From Selaginella moellendorffii (lineage: Eukaryota; Streptophyta; Lycopodiopsida; Selaginellales; Selaginellaceae), in assembly GCF_000143415.4 (NCBI RefSeq), contig NW_003314323.1, positions 1,097,767 through 1,161,766 on the forward strand: a stretch of DNA of 64,000 nucleotides. Reading direction: 5' to 3'. Below are positions 21,561 through 33,219 of the stretch, one piece after another. Each line of letters begins with the position of its first letter. Position 1 is the first letter of the stretch. The notes under the pieces are model-generated. The model made no database searches. It was given only the letters and a program-made list of their open reading frames with translations, and was not told the origin of the DNA. The position numbers and the translations under genes are program-made.

Positions 21561-22620
21561 CTACATTCAGATGTCTTCATCCTTGCCTTCTAGCTTGCTA
21601 ATTGTGTCTTTTGAGTCATCTCTTAGGTCAAGTTTCTCCCTAGTGAACTCCTCAAAATCTTGCCTAAACTCTTCTTCTCCTATAGCTCCCCTCTGTGCCT
21701 CTCGATAAGCCTTGTATTCTCTGGCACTAATGAACATTCATACTTGTTTCTTGAGCTTTGAGATTCTCATCTCCTACTGCAAAGCCTTTTTTTGTAGCTC
21801 CTTCTCTAAGGATCTAGCCAACTTGATTGCCTCAATTAGCTTCCCTACATTCATGACAATCTGAAGCTGCCATAAGCTCTTGCAATGTTTGGCTCTCCTT
21901 TAGGATTTGATTGTTCTTTTGAACCTTTGCCAGTTTGTTTTCATCCTGGGTGCTGAACTCTATAATCCATTGTTCAATTTATGATTTTTATTGTCCATAT
22001 GCCTTCACCAAATGTTGCACAACCTCCAGTAGCTCCTAGTTCTTATCACAAAGCTGCTACAAATCAATGACTTGCTGCATGGTTTCTTTAGTGGCTAACT
22101 CTATTAGATCCCCCTGCATCTCTTGAATCATAGCAAGAGTCTTCTCTTGCAATTGGACTTGGGTTGCCATGAGCTGGTTCCATATACCCAAGGCAATGGC
22201 ACATCTTCCCTATATCCCCAAATTGCTAGCTGAGGATGGAATGCTTCCATCCCTAAGTATGCTTGCAAAATTTGCTACAGAGTCACTTATGGAAGAAAGA
22301 TTCTTGGCCCCTTGAATGTCACAACCATATGCTAGAGCCACTAATCTATGAGTCCACTCCAATCTAGCTTGATCTCAACTGCTAACAACCACTCAATCAC
22401 ATAGTAGCTCCAATGGTAGATCCTTATAATTGAAGCCTAACTTAGTGTTGTCATGCTAGAAGCATCCATACAAAAAATTGGTGATGGTATCTTGAATGGA
22501 AAGTGAACTATCACTTTCCTTCAGCCCTTGCTTATAGTCAATTGCTCTTTGTTGTGTCTTGCTCTTGATCTCCTCAACATCCATGGTCATCCCTTTTTTG
22601 AAAGATAATGATATCACTCA
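21560..22620 (-). pseudogene. Coiled-coil ORF downstream of integrase, gypsy element D
   Basis: On the minus strand the remains of one frame encode a Gln/Glu/Lys-rich heptad-like protein beginning MATQVQLQEKTLAMIQEM (about 22170) and continuing with NKLAKVQKNNQILKESQ and YKAYREAQRGAIGEEEF, broken by several stops. The same segment recurs at 39950-40330, so it is a fixed part of the element and not a chance frame. It sits downstream of integrase, the position used by extra or env-like ORFs. No enzyme motif is visible. A role in particle structure or transport is possible but is only inference. Confidence 0.5.
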
Positions 22621-22975
22621 CACTAAAAGCTCTAGTGTGAAAGAAATCTCCACACTAGGCACCTTTCCGAACTAAATCCTTCAATTCAGTCACTTCTGTA
22701 TTGTAGCAATATCTTCTGACATAATGTCCCACTTGCCCAGTAGTGCTTAGATGGCACAAACATTCTACAACACCACTACCTTCTCAACCTGTGTCTTGGA
22801 GCACCCTTGACCTGGAACAGGTTATCAATCGCAGTTGAATTTTCAGTCCAACCAATCTCCTATAGCACAAAGCCTTCACAATGTTCCTTATTGCCCACTA
22901 GGTAGACCTCAAGTGCCCACATTGCTTCCTCCTTTGTCATTGGCACACTCAGCTTGCCAATTTCTTCTTGAGTGA

Positions 22976-23060
22976 TGTTGGATTTCAATCATGACTTCAA
23001 TTGACTTCAATTGACTTCAATTGGATTTCAATCCTGACTTCAATTGACTTCAATCCTGCC
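22976..23060. repeat. Short tandem repeat, 11-bp unit
   Basis: GACTTCAATTG and the variant GATTTCAATCC alternate about seven times. It looks like a local slippage array in element D. Confidence 0.75.
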
Positions 23061-23489
23061 TCTCTTAGTTGGAGATGACTCTTTTGCATTCTTCCTAACT
23101 CCTATAGTCTTGCATCAATAGATTTCACTTGCTCTATAGTCACAGATTCTCACTTACTTTCTATAGGAGGATCTATTCCCTTCTTCTTAAGTGATGATAG
23201 CAAAGGGGGCAACAGCCCATCTTGGTTCTTGCCCATCACTCATCAAGATGTAAGCTGCCCAAGCTCCTCCTCCCTACTCCTCACCTTGCTGAGATACCCT
23301 AAGTGTGAGATACCCTTAGGCCATATTCTTCATGCTGCTTAATTTGGGTTATCAATCTCCCAAGGTCCAATTTAGACCATTGCCTGGGACTTCATCATTT
23401 CTGCCTGCACCAAGATCCTTGAGAGGACTTTCACCTGAATTAGATTCTTACAAAATTTCTAATCTAGGGAATCCAAAGTCACTTTCACT

Positions 23490-23580
23490 TTGTTTTCTTC
23501 CTTTTCTTTTTTCTCTCACTTGTCTTTTTTTTCTCTTTTTTTCTCTCTTTCTCTCTTTTGTCTTTTCCTTCACTCTCCCC
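23490..23580. repeat. Pyrimidine-rich tract
   Basis: About 90 nt of C/T on the plus strand, strongly T-rich. On the minus strand it reads as a Lys/Arg/Glu-rich run in the D reading frame. It is simple sequence with no sign of being a regulatory site. Confidence 0.6.
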
Positions 23581-23699
23581 CTTTGCATTTCCTTCCTTAT
23601 TTTGCTTCCCCAAACCAAATTCAACCTCTTGAAACACAAATGAGTGGTGGCGCAAAATGAGCTTTAGAGGATTCCTTGGTAGTGCCTCCTACAAAATCA

Positions 23700-24660
23700 A
23701 GGTGTTAGGATGAGTCCTGCTCCACCCTACCACTCTGTAAAGTCCTATGATATCCTATGCGAAGCTCCTCTTCCTGATGTTCATGTCTTGGGCATACACC
23801 ACTTCATCCATGCCAAATGATGTTGGATTATGATACCTCTAAACATACCTCTTAGCCTGGATTTGTTGGGTTGCTTCCATATTCCTTTGGCAAGTTGCCA
23901 CATTGTCTTGGATCAACCTACTCCCATATGCCAAGTTGTTTTAGTCTAGATTTTCATTAATATTCCCTAGCCAAAGTTGTGCATCCGCTTTAGATTTCAT
24001 AGGTAGAATCATGGGGTACCCAAGGAGAGCCTCTCATGGACTCATCCTGATGCTTTTTTGCCTAGTCAATCTGTATTCTAGCAAGCATTCTGGGATCATT
24101 TCCTCCTAGTTCTTAGCACCATTTCCCTATATGTGTGACTTGATAGCTCTAATGAGTGTTCTGATGCCCTAGGTTAGTAGGCTGAAGTATTTCGGTGCTA
24201 GATCCCTCTTGACTTCAATTTGGCCTCAAACTCACCAATAAATTCTCAATTGTTGTCACTAGTACCCCATACTAGTAAACCATATCTTTAAAGAACCATT
24301 AGCTTACTTTAATGGCCTCCTTCAATTAGAGTGGAGCTGCCTTTACCCACTTTGTTAGCCAATTGATGGCCACTACTACATAGCTATTTCTAGTTGTTGA
24401 TTCCTGGTACTTCATAAGATCTATATATACCACTTTGAATGGCTTTGAAGGAATTTTCATCAATTTGAGTTCCACATCCTTCTTGATCCTAGCCAACTTC
24501 TAGTTTACACAAGGCTTGTAATGACAAACATAGGTGGTGACCATAAGGTTTCTAATGGTTAAGACTATCCTCCTTTGCTCAAGGTGCCCTTGCTGATAGA
24601 TTTCCCAGATGATCCCCTCTTTGTCCTATGGCCTAGGAATCTCTTCTTTTCCTCAAGTCT
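23700..24660 (-). pseudogene. Integrase of gypsy element D, heavily decayed
   Basis: Across several frames the minus strand shows a zinc-module remnant (VCHYKPCVN near 24520), then the core start IDLMKYQE and SYVVVAINWLTKWVKAAPL (about 24330-24430), and downstream SIRMSP and ALLGYPMILP (about 24030-24070), which match the usual integrase ends. Dozens of stops and shifts make it non-functional. It lies after RNase H, which fixes the element as Ty3/gypsy. Confidence 0.7.
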
Positions 24661-24792
24661 ACAGAACAGATGTTGAGTTTGTTGATCCCACTAGTACTTA
24701 GTTGACTTCCTTTTTATCCTTCTTCATTCCACCTCTATAATTTCAATCACAAAGCAATCATCTCAGAGATAATTGAGAGTAAGTAGATCCTC

Positions 24793-25002
24793 CTAAATAT
24801 CTACCACTGGCATACCTTTGTAGTATCTGCATTTTCCATACTTTATCATGCATGCCCAATGGCCCATACGTCTATAATATTTATAGAGGCATGTATGTTT
24901 TGACTTAATGCATTCATTTGGCTGCTTTGGAGGTTGTTGATGTTCTAGCATTGCTGGTGGCATTGTTGATCCTTCAAAAGGAGAAAATGCCCATAAAGAC
25001 AA
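24793..25002 (-). pseudogene. RNase H-integrase spacer of element D
   Basis: A 69-codon frame contains a Cys/His cluster (CLYKYYRRMGHWACMIKYGKC). It resembles a zinc knuckle, but its position between RNase H and integrase argues that it is the degenerate spacer or the integrase zinc region read in a neighbouring frame. No independent function can be supported. Confidence 0.3.
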
Positions 25003-25399
25003 CTTTAGTGATCTGTGTTCATTGAGGTCCTATATGCATTAGCTTTCATTGCCTATTCATCCTCTATGTCATATACCATGACATACTCTAGTCACTTTAT
25101 TAAAGAGTTAGTGTCTGATACCACCCTTTGTGGTGTTGGATTCACCTTTGCTATTGAACCATACTTACTAACTCTTCCATTGGTACTCTACCTTTTAAGA
25201 AGTTTCCTCTATAAAATATTGTTGAAATGCAAAAGATTGGATCTACCACATCCTTGACCCCCTTTTGGATCAAATTCTCATTTGTATCCATATCAAAGCT
25301 TAGTGCATTTGCTGTGATGAATGCTGTCAGCGAAGGGGCATAGATTGGTTGTGTAGTCATGCAATGTGCCACCACCTGTACATATGGATTCTATAGAAT

Positions 25400-26500
25400 T
25401 ATAAATGGTCCTATTCTTGTGGTTAGAATCCTTGTAAGTGCATCTATATTCGAATGATGTACTCCCTTTCGATAAGAGATATGGAAGGAGTATTGGTGTA
25501 ACTTCATAGCCCATCATGCCAACTGCCTATTGACTTCATGGTTGTTTAGCAACCACTTCAATGCCAAATCATCTATCTCAATTGTAAAATAATGTTTATA
25601 GAGGTAATGGCAAAATTTCTTGTAGATTGCCCAAACTATTGCAAATTAATCCCCTTCAGTGGGAGCATATTTTTCATAATGAGGATTCAATTTCTTGCTT
25701 GCATAGTGTAAAACATGCTTTGTTGGAGCCTCCTAGATTGAAAATTCTTAAGATAGCTGATTTGAAAAAATCACAATAATAACTCTTGGCTACCAATTTG
25801 TTTGGACCACAAATAACAATGCTGAGTCAGGCACACCAAGCACTAGAACCTCAACTTTAGATCTTCAAAGGCAATATCACAAGGTTGTCCCTTTTTCAAA
25901 AATGTTACCAATGGTTTTGTCACTGTAGCAAAGTAAGGTATCCATCTTTTGTAATATTTGACTATTTGGATGAAACTCTTTAATGTTGTTAAGTTGAGAG
26001 GCCTTTGAATCTTTGAAATAGCCTTCATCTTCTTGGGATTCAACATTATCCTCTTGCTAGTGACTTAGTACCCTAGGTTACTCTATTTCACTAGTGAAGA
26101 ACAAACAATTCTTCATCTTGGATTTTAGTTTTTTGGCCTTGAGTGCTTGCAACACAAGATCCACATACTGTATGTGCTTCATAGTATTTGGATATTGTAG
26201 AAGTATATAAAAAGCATCCAAAGGAACTAAAAGAGACCCCTTTGCATGACAAATGCGGTCTTCTCCTGATTGTCTATGTGAGACCAACCTACTAGTAGGC
26301 TGTGCAAAGATCAATGATGGAGAAGACTCATGACTACCCCACTCGATCCAGCATTGTGTCAATCTGAGGCATAGGATACACATCTTTTGTCATTACATCG
26401 TTTAATGGCTTGTAACTTATACATATTGGGAGACTTCCATCCTACTTAGGTGCAAGCACTATAGGAAACACTATGGATGTAGCATAGAGTCTAGACTATT
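25400..26500 (-). pseudogene. Reverse transcriptase and RNase H of gypsy element D, decayed
   Basis: RT begins near 26480 with VLAPK.DGSLPICISYKPLN, then KDVYPMPQIDTMLDRV (about 26370). The thumb/connection segment is the open frame at 25843-26046 (KSFIQIVKYYKRWIPYFATVTKPL). RNase H follows at about 25440-25720 with LHYASKKLNPHYEKYAPTEGD and IVWAIYKKFCHYLYKHYF. The RT active-site region is too damaged to read. Many stops are present. Confidence 0.75.
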
Positions 26501-27560
26501 GTTGATCATTTTAGTCTCCACCTCAAAGTATCAATATGCCTATTTCTTTATTGGAGCAATATCTATAATCTTGTTCCAATGCTTGACCAATGGAGTAACA
26601 TTCAACTCCCATCCTATCTACTGGAATACTAACTTATGTCGAGAAATCATTTCTTGTGTGCTTTCCATCAAATTGATATCTGCTAGAGTTAGATCCCTAA
26701 ATTTCACATTCACTGGGAATCTTAGCATCTTATCCTCTTCAATGGTCGACTTGGCACCTTTCTCAAAGATTGCCTACTTCTTTTTAGCTATCTATGTCAT
26801 GCCCTTGGGCCTTTGACATCCTCACTGTTGGAACATTTAGGTTGACTCAATGGTGGAGACTACAATCTTTATTCCCAACAGTCATATTGTCCACCTTCTT
26901 AACCAAATTTCAAAGGACCCTTACAATTCCATCCACTTTCACTTGGAGGAAATTTCTATTGTGGCATTGTTAAGTTACTTTATTCTCAACCTCCTCTATC
27001 AAATGCTGACTAGAATCCATGCCCTGTTCCTTTGTAAGGCTTTCTAACCCTATGGAAGGAGGCAGAATCATCACATGATGGCTCCTCTTGATTCATTGCA
27101 AATCCCCAATTCTAGAATTCCTCCTCATCAAAAAATCTAACACTACAACCACCTTTTACAATTGTTTGAGCTTCTTGGTAGCTCTTGGAAACCTAAGGAG
27201 TCCCTAGCATTTCCTAAAGACCTCCTAGCAGCCCAGCTCTTCGCATGGTTGTTACTATTGACGCCATTGCAACTCCTTTTGCTAGTACATTGGAAGCTAG
27301 ATAGATTCTTCTTGCAACCTCTTTTTTGGTTTATTTTTCCTCAATGTCTACCTAGGTTCATTGTTTAGGTTTCTTCCAAGAATTGTCTTCTGGCCATCCA
27401 AGAGTTGAGCTCCCTCTCACTATGCAATAGGATACTATTTTCTAAGAATCTCGGAGATCCTTTTGCTATTCCTAGAAAAGATAATAAATCTCTATAACTA
27501 GTTATTCCCTACATGACAAAATGTCAGAATACATAATATTTTATTACTCTTTATACCAAG
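26500..27560. other. Upstream part of element D, no readable gene
   Basis: By position this should hold protease and gag of element D on the minus strand. Short Asp/Val-rich pieces such as VKVDGIVRV occur near 26930, but no zinc knuckle or protease triad can be read with confidence. Confidence 0.3.
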
Positions 27561-27589
27561 GAGGGGGAATCATCAAACTCACCCTACTT

Positions 27590-28740
27590 GGCCCATATCA
27601 CTGGTGGATATTTTGCCATGTGGCCAACTATGTTGCGAGCTTTTTCAAGAATGCAAAAGCAGAAAGTCAGCAATTCCCAATGAGCCCCTTAGACACACAT
27701 GCAATTCCCAACCACTAGTCTCCTCACAACAAGATTCAAGAAACCCTACTCACTAAAAATATTTCTTAGCCAAGCAAAGGTGGAACTTTATTCCTAGCTT
27801 GCAAGATCTAATTGAGTTTGCAGCTATCCTCTAACCACTTCAATCCAACAGAGTCTCTACTATAATTGAGGCTAGGAAGCACTATACCACACAGACTCCA
27901 CAACACTACTCCTAGGCAAGAATCTAGTGAGCTATAACAGAAACAAACAAGGATTACTTAACAAAATTTCTCAAGGACACCTTGTTAGCAATGGTGACTA
28001 TGAACTACAATTAAAGCTCTACAAAAAAATTCTAAAGCTTATAAAAATTAAGTGCAATCTTGTTAGCATTCACAATCTCCTCACTACTCACTAAAATTAC
28101 TCTAGAAACACTTTTAAATGCTTTAAACACTGTTAATCACATTAAAAAAGGGGTGAGGCCCACTATTGTCATCTTCCTTTTTATATTTAGCTCTTTCACT
28201 GATTTTTTTCAGATCCCTGTTGTTCTCTAGTGTAGATTTTCCTCCCACAACTCCTAGGTAATATTTACGCATCTCAATATCACACTCTAGACATGACATT
28301 AATCATACATGATTTCGATTATTTCCATAGTTTGGGCAACACTTTTTAGCCTTGGTTTTGATAAAGACTCTATTACATCAAAGTGGCTAAACGATAGCTA
28401 CAAACCCATTTGAATTTTGTAAGTTATAAATAAAACACCACATTTTCTTAGGTGAGAAAAGTTTCTATTGAGTAGGGTTTCCTCAATCTTATTGTAACAA
28501 GGCTAGCAGTTGGGAATTGAATGTACAACTTATTTAGGAGTATTTTGTTATGTATTTAATTCCAAATGCTTGTGGAATTTAAAATGCCCAAGGCAAGACA
28601 AAGTGCTTGTGCCACCAAGAAAGCAGGAACAATTAAATTCACCTTTTATTAAATTCTTAAATCTTTGTTTAGAACTTTAGTACTTCTATTAATTTCATGC
28701 TTTTGTGTTCTCACCATGTAGCTAGGTATGTAGCAAAATA
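27590..28740 (+). repeat. LTR-like segment E1
   Basis: It is colinear with 38545-39590 and, in part, with 32600-33110, always in the same orientation. A purine run GGAGGGGGAA lies just to its left at about 27557, as a polypurine tract would. I could not define TG/CA ends or a target duplication, so the LTR identity is inferred from spacing only. Confidence 0.5.
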
Positions 28741-28789
28741 TTCACTAATGATATAGGCTAATCATATATAAAGGAGGAATAAATTATAC

Positions 28790-31700
28790 TTTGAAGCACT
28801 ACACATCAATATTGCTATCATAGATTTATCTATAGTGAGCCTAAATGAAATTGTTAGAAATAGCCTTCTCAAGAATCCACTCTCCAAGTTAACCCACTTG
28901 TTTGTACTATTGACAATAATGATTTTATAGAGAATAATCTACTCATTTTTGTGTTAGATAATAAATAACTATAGAAAAGAGCTATTTAACTCTTATCTCT
29001 CATTGCAAAGCCATAACCTTAAATGTTTGGTTAAGGAGAAAATGCATACAAAAAAGTGTTGTCAACAAAAGAAGAGAAGAACATTTAGAGTTATTAAAGG
29101 GAAATAAAATTATTTGTTATATCTATATTTACCAGCACTAAGATATAGTTTGACTTGGATGTTTTCTCACCTATTCATTAGTTTACATTATATCATTATA
29201 TCAAAGATTCAATCTTTCTTAGGGTTTTAAAAGGGATTAATGGGTAAGGATTTACATTGTCTTGGCCTTAGCAAGTAGCAGTAACATGTATGACTAAAGT
29301 AATAATAGCAACAATGGCAACAAAAGCTCCAAAAAGTAGGAGTGTGTGAGTAATGGCAATAACAACACCAGTTCTAGGAAGGGGAAGAGGTTGAGAAAAA
29401 AGCTAGGGCTTGGGGAGAGGCCAGATAGGCCTTTAGTGCCAAATAATGGAGGTAGAGACAGGGCTAGTAGGACTAAAGGAGGCAATGTAGCCATCCTAGG
29501 TAAGTGAGTTTGAGATAACACTAGTGAAACTTAAGGAGGCAAGACATCCTCAACACTAGTACTAAGGGAATGGATTAGTAGGATAGGAGGAGGTGAGGTA
29601 ACACCAACACCAAGGGGATAGTTTAGTGGGGAAGCAAGATATCCTTAACACCACCAAAAAATGAGGTAAGCGAGGGATGCAAGACTTCTTTGAAAACACT
29701 AAGTGAAGGGAAAGTGGCTTTATTTGTAAAGCTTTTTTGGATGTTTATATGGATTGTATCATTTTTGCAGCACTAAGCAACAAGGCAAACCCTCCCCAAC
29801 AACACCAAATAGGGAAAATGGGGAAAGCCTTTTATCAACACCAAATAAAGAAAATGGGGTACCCCTTTGTAGCATAAGTAGAAATTATAAATAGTTTAGC
29901 ATTTGATAAAGTTATTGTGGTTGATATAACATTTTTTGTGACTATACCTCCTATATTAGACATTCTTAGAAACAAGTAAACAAAAGATCAGTTAGTAAGT
30001 TGGTTGAATTCTGATTTAATTTATTCACTTTCTTACTATTTATGACTTACATTCTTTTGTAGGTTATTAAATTGTGATAAACTAAATGAATGAACTACAA
30101 TATAGTTTGACCTACATTTTCTCTCACCTATTTATTGGTTTACACCATATCATTATATCAAAGATTCAATCTTTCCTGGGTTTTAGAAGGGAATAATGGC
30201 TAAAGGATTCTCATCCTCAACAAGTAGCAATAACATATATAGCTAAATTAGTAACAATAGTTCCAAGAAGTAGGCGTGTGCAAGTAGTGGCACTAGCTCT
30301 AAGAAGGGGAAGAGGCCGAAGAAGAGGCTAGTAAGCCCTTAGCACTAAGTAGGGGAGGTAGAGACAAGGCTAGTGGGACCAAAGGAGGCAACATAAACAT
30401 GTTAGGTAGGTGAGTTGGAGACAATACCAATGGGACTTAAGGAGGTAAGACATCCTTAACACTAGTACTAAGAAAATGGATTAATAGGACAAGAGGAGGT
30501 GAAAAAACACCAACACCAAGGGGGGAGGTGGGGTATTCTCAACACCACCAAGAGAAGTGGTAGGCAAAAGAGGCAAGACCTCCTTGAAAAGGAAGAAATG
30601 AGGAGGAAGTACGGACGAAGTGGGGCTTGTCGGGGAGGAGGCCCTATATTCATTTATAGTGAGAGTTTAAATGAAATAGTTGGAAATGGCTATATCAAGA
30701 ATCCACTTTCCAAGCTAACCCACTTGTTTATGTTTTTGACAATGTTAATTCTCCCAAAAAGCAATCTACTCAATTTTGTGTTGGATCCCAAGTAATTATA
30801 GAAAAGAGCTAACAAACTCTTATCTCTCATTGTGAAGCCATAGATTTAAATGTTTAGCTGAAGAGAAAATATGTATAAAAAAATATTACTAACACAAGAA
30901 GAGAACACTCAAAACTACTAGAGGGAAATAGAGTTATTTGTTATTCCTATAATCTAATAGCACCAGGATAGTTTGACTTGGATGTTCTTGCATATTCATT
31001 AGTTTATATTGTAGCACTATTTTAAAGATTTAATTTTCATAGGGCTTAATAGTTGAGGGATCTACATTGTCTCATCCTCAACAAGCTATAATAGCATGTG
31101 TGACTGAAAGAGTAATAGTAGCAATAGGAGTAGCAATAAAAACTTTAAGAAGTAAACATATGCAAGTAGTGGCAACAATAATAACACCAACTCTAGGAAG
31201 GGAAAGATGCTAGAAAAGAGGCTAGGGCTAGGGAAGAGGCCAAACAGGCCCTTAGTGCTAGGTAGGGGAGGTAGAAACAGGGCCAGCGGGACTAAAGGAG
31301 GCAAGGTAGTAATGCTAAGTAAAGGAGGTAGAGACGAGGCTAATAAAACTTGAGGAAGTGAGGTAACAACACCAAAATAAGAAGATGGTGGAGGAGGCAA
31401 AACATTTTTAACACCAGTGTTAGGGAAAGAGGCCAACAAAACTAAAGGAGGTAAGGTAACACCAATACCAGGGGGAAGGTCTAATGGGGGAGGTAAGACA
31501 TACTTGACACCACCAAAAAAAAAGGTAGGTAAGGGAGGTAAGATCTTTTTAACAGGGCTTACCAAGGATGAAGGCTTTGTTTATGAAGCCTTTTTGGATG
31601 TTTGTGTGTTTTATTGTGCTATTGTTGGAATACCAAGCAATAGGGCAAGCCCCTCTCAACAGCACTAAATAGAGGAAATGGAAAAAGTCTTTTTTCAACA
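28790..31700 (+). repeat. Three copies of the E unit
   Basis: The units start near 28790, 30100 (left part missing) and 30656. Each carries the marker series AAATGAAAT.GTTAG, CCCACTTGTTTGT, CTCTTATCTCTCATTG, then the GGAGGTAGAGACA..GCTAGTGGGAC block. Two further copies lie at 33220-35350. Confidence 0.7.
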
Positions 31701-31826
31701 CCAAATAGAGGAAATAGGGAAAGTCCTTTTATAGCATAAGTAGAAGCCATAAATGGTTTAGCACTTGGTAAAGCTACTGTGGTTAATATAATATCTTTTA
31801 TGACTATACTTCCTCATAAAGACAGT

Positions 31827-31966
31827 ACAAACTAGTGAAGGGGTTAGAGTTGACTTCGGTTAGCTTAAATCCTGGTAGGTAGGCTCACTATGGCAGTTCA
31901 CTTGTGCTTCTTGTTTAGTTAACCAGCCAGCCTTTGAGCTTGGAGCTTGGCAAGACAGGATCTAAT
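31827..31966. other. Small insertion in one E copy
   Basis: About 140 bp present here are absent from the parallel positions near 29950 and 37885, where flanking sequence is continuous. No terminal repeats or clear target duplication were found. It may be a small non-autonomous element or a deletion in the others. Confidence 0.35.
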
Positions 31967-32599
31967 ATATTAAACATTTTTAAAAACAAGTAAGCAGAGG
32001 ATCAGTTGGCAGATTGGTTGAATTCTAATTTATTTTACTCACTTTCTTACTATTTATGACTTACATTCTTTTGTAGGCTGTTAAATTGCAATAAACTAAG
32101 TGAATACGCATCACTTCTTTTGTAGAACTATAGGAACAATGACAATGATCTCAAACACTGATCTCGTGACAACTCTCTATGCTCTTGTGGGCTATACCAA
32201 TAACCACTGTGGGTAGCTTACTTTTTATTTCTAAAGCCCATATGGTACTAGATCAAGTTAATCACTAAAACAGAGGAATTTAATATAGCATTCATGCAAA
32301 TTATGTTTAAAAAAGCTCATGGCTTTTATATACTTCCAATATGGTTTGAGCAACAATTTCATCTCACCAATGGAAACCTTAAGCTTCCTAAGGTTAGTTG
32401 ATGTGCATTTTTTGTTAGAAGATGATTTAAAATTAATTTATATAAATTGTTTCCTATTTATTAATATTCTCTATTTGTAGAAGAATGTGCCTTTTGGTTT
32501 TGTCTCAATATATTAAGACATTATGTCAATCTTCAAATATTTGCATGCAATAGTTAAACATGAGATCATTAGCATGTGCCACCTAGGAAGAAGAAATAG

Positions 32600-33110
32600 T
32601 CAAACCTGCTTTGATTGGTATATGTCACGAATGAATATTCCCCCACATGGCTAGTTGCATGATGAGGTTTTCCAAAAATGTAAAAGCACAAAATTTAGTA
32701 GGAGTATCAAAGTTGTAGATAGAGATCTGAAGACCCAATGAACCCCTCAATTAAACACATAGACAATTCCTAATTATTTGTCTTTTCACAACAAGATTCA
32801 AGAAACTTACTCACAAGAAATATTTTCCCAACCAAGAAGGTGGCATATATTCCCATGATTCAATTGGATTTGCAATTTTCCTTTAGCTGCTTTGATCCAA
32901 TAGAGTCTTTATCAAAACCTAGTCTCTATAAAGAGATTAACAATTGAGAATTAAATATGCATTTGACTTAGGGGCCTATTAGGTCTTCATATTTCTATCT
33001 AAAACTCTAATATTATTGTTGACTTTATGCTTTTGCATTCTTGAAGGCTATTATTGTGTATCTGGCCATATGATAAAATATCCATTGATGACGTGAGCCA
33101 ATCAAGGTGA
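32600..33110 (+). repeat. LTR-like segment E2, internally deleted
   Basis: It matches the left and right ends of E1/E3 but lacks about 600 bp of their middle. Confidence 0.5.
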
Positions 33111-33219
33111 ATTTAATTATTCCCCCTTTCTTGACAACCCAAGCACTTTATCTTGCCTTGGCCATTTTAAATAAATTCCACAAGCACTTGAAATTAGATA
33201 CACAATAAAACATATATAT

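Larger units (their letters stand above)
28740..32600 (+). mobile_element. Internal region of repeat complex E, first copy
   Basis: It holds three copies of a roughly 0.9-1.1 kb unit plus a unique-looking 3' part (31700-32600). Read on the plus strand, the units give broken frames for a basic Gly/Lys/Arg-rich protein (SSRKGKRLRKK; GRD.ASRTKGGNVA) and a hydrophobic stretch (ESLNEIVGNGYIKNPLSKL). At about 32040-32085 is a pyrimidine tract ending TTTGTAG that looks like an intron end. No known retroelement domain was recognised. Confidence 0.45.

Noticed and set aside
24793-25002. Gag zinc knuckle
   Set aside because: It lies between RNase H and integrase of element D, the Cys/His spacing is wrong for CCHC, and the frame is surrounded by stops.
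31086-31565. Minus-strand Leu/Pro-rich frame of 159 codons, like a membrane or cell-wall protein
   Set aside because: It is the antisense of a Gly/Lys-rich repeat, with homopolymeric LLLL/PPPL runs, and is broken differently in each of the five sister units.
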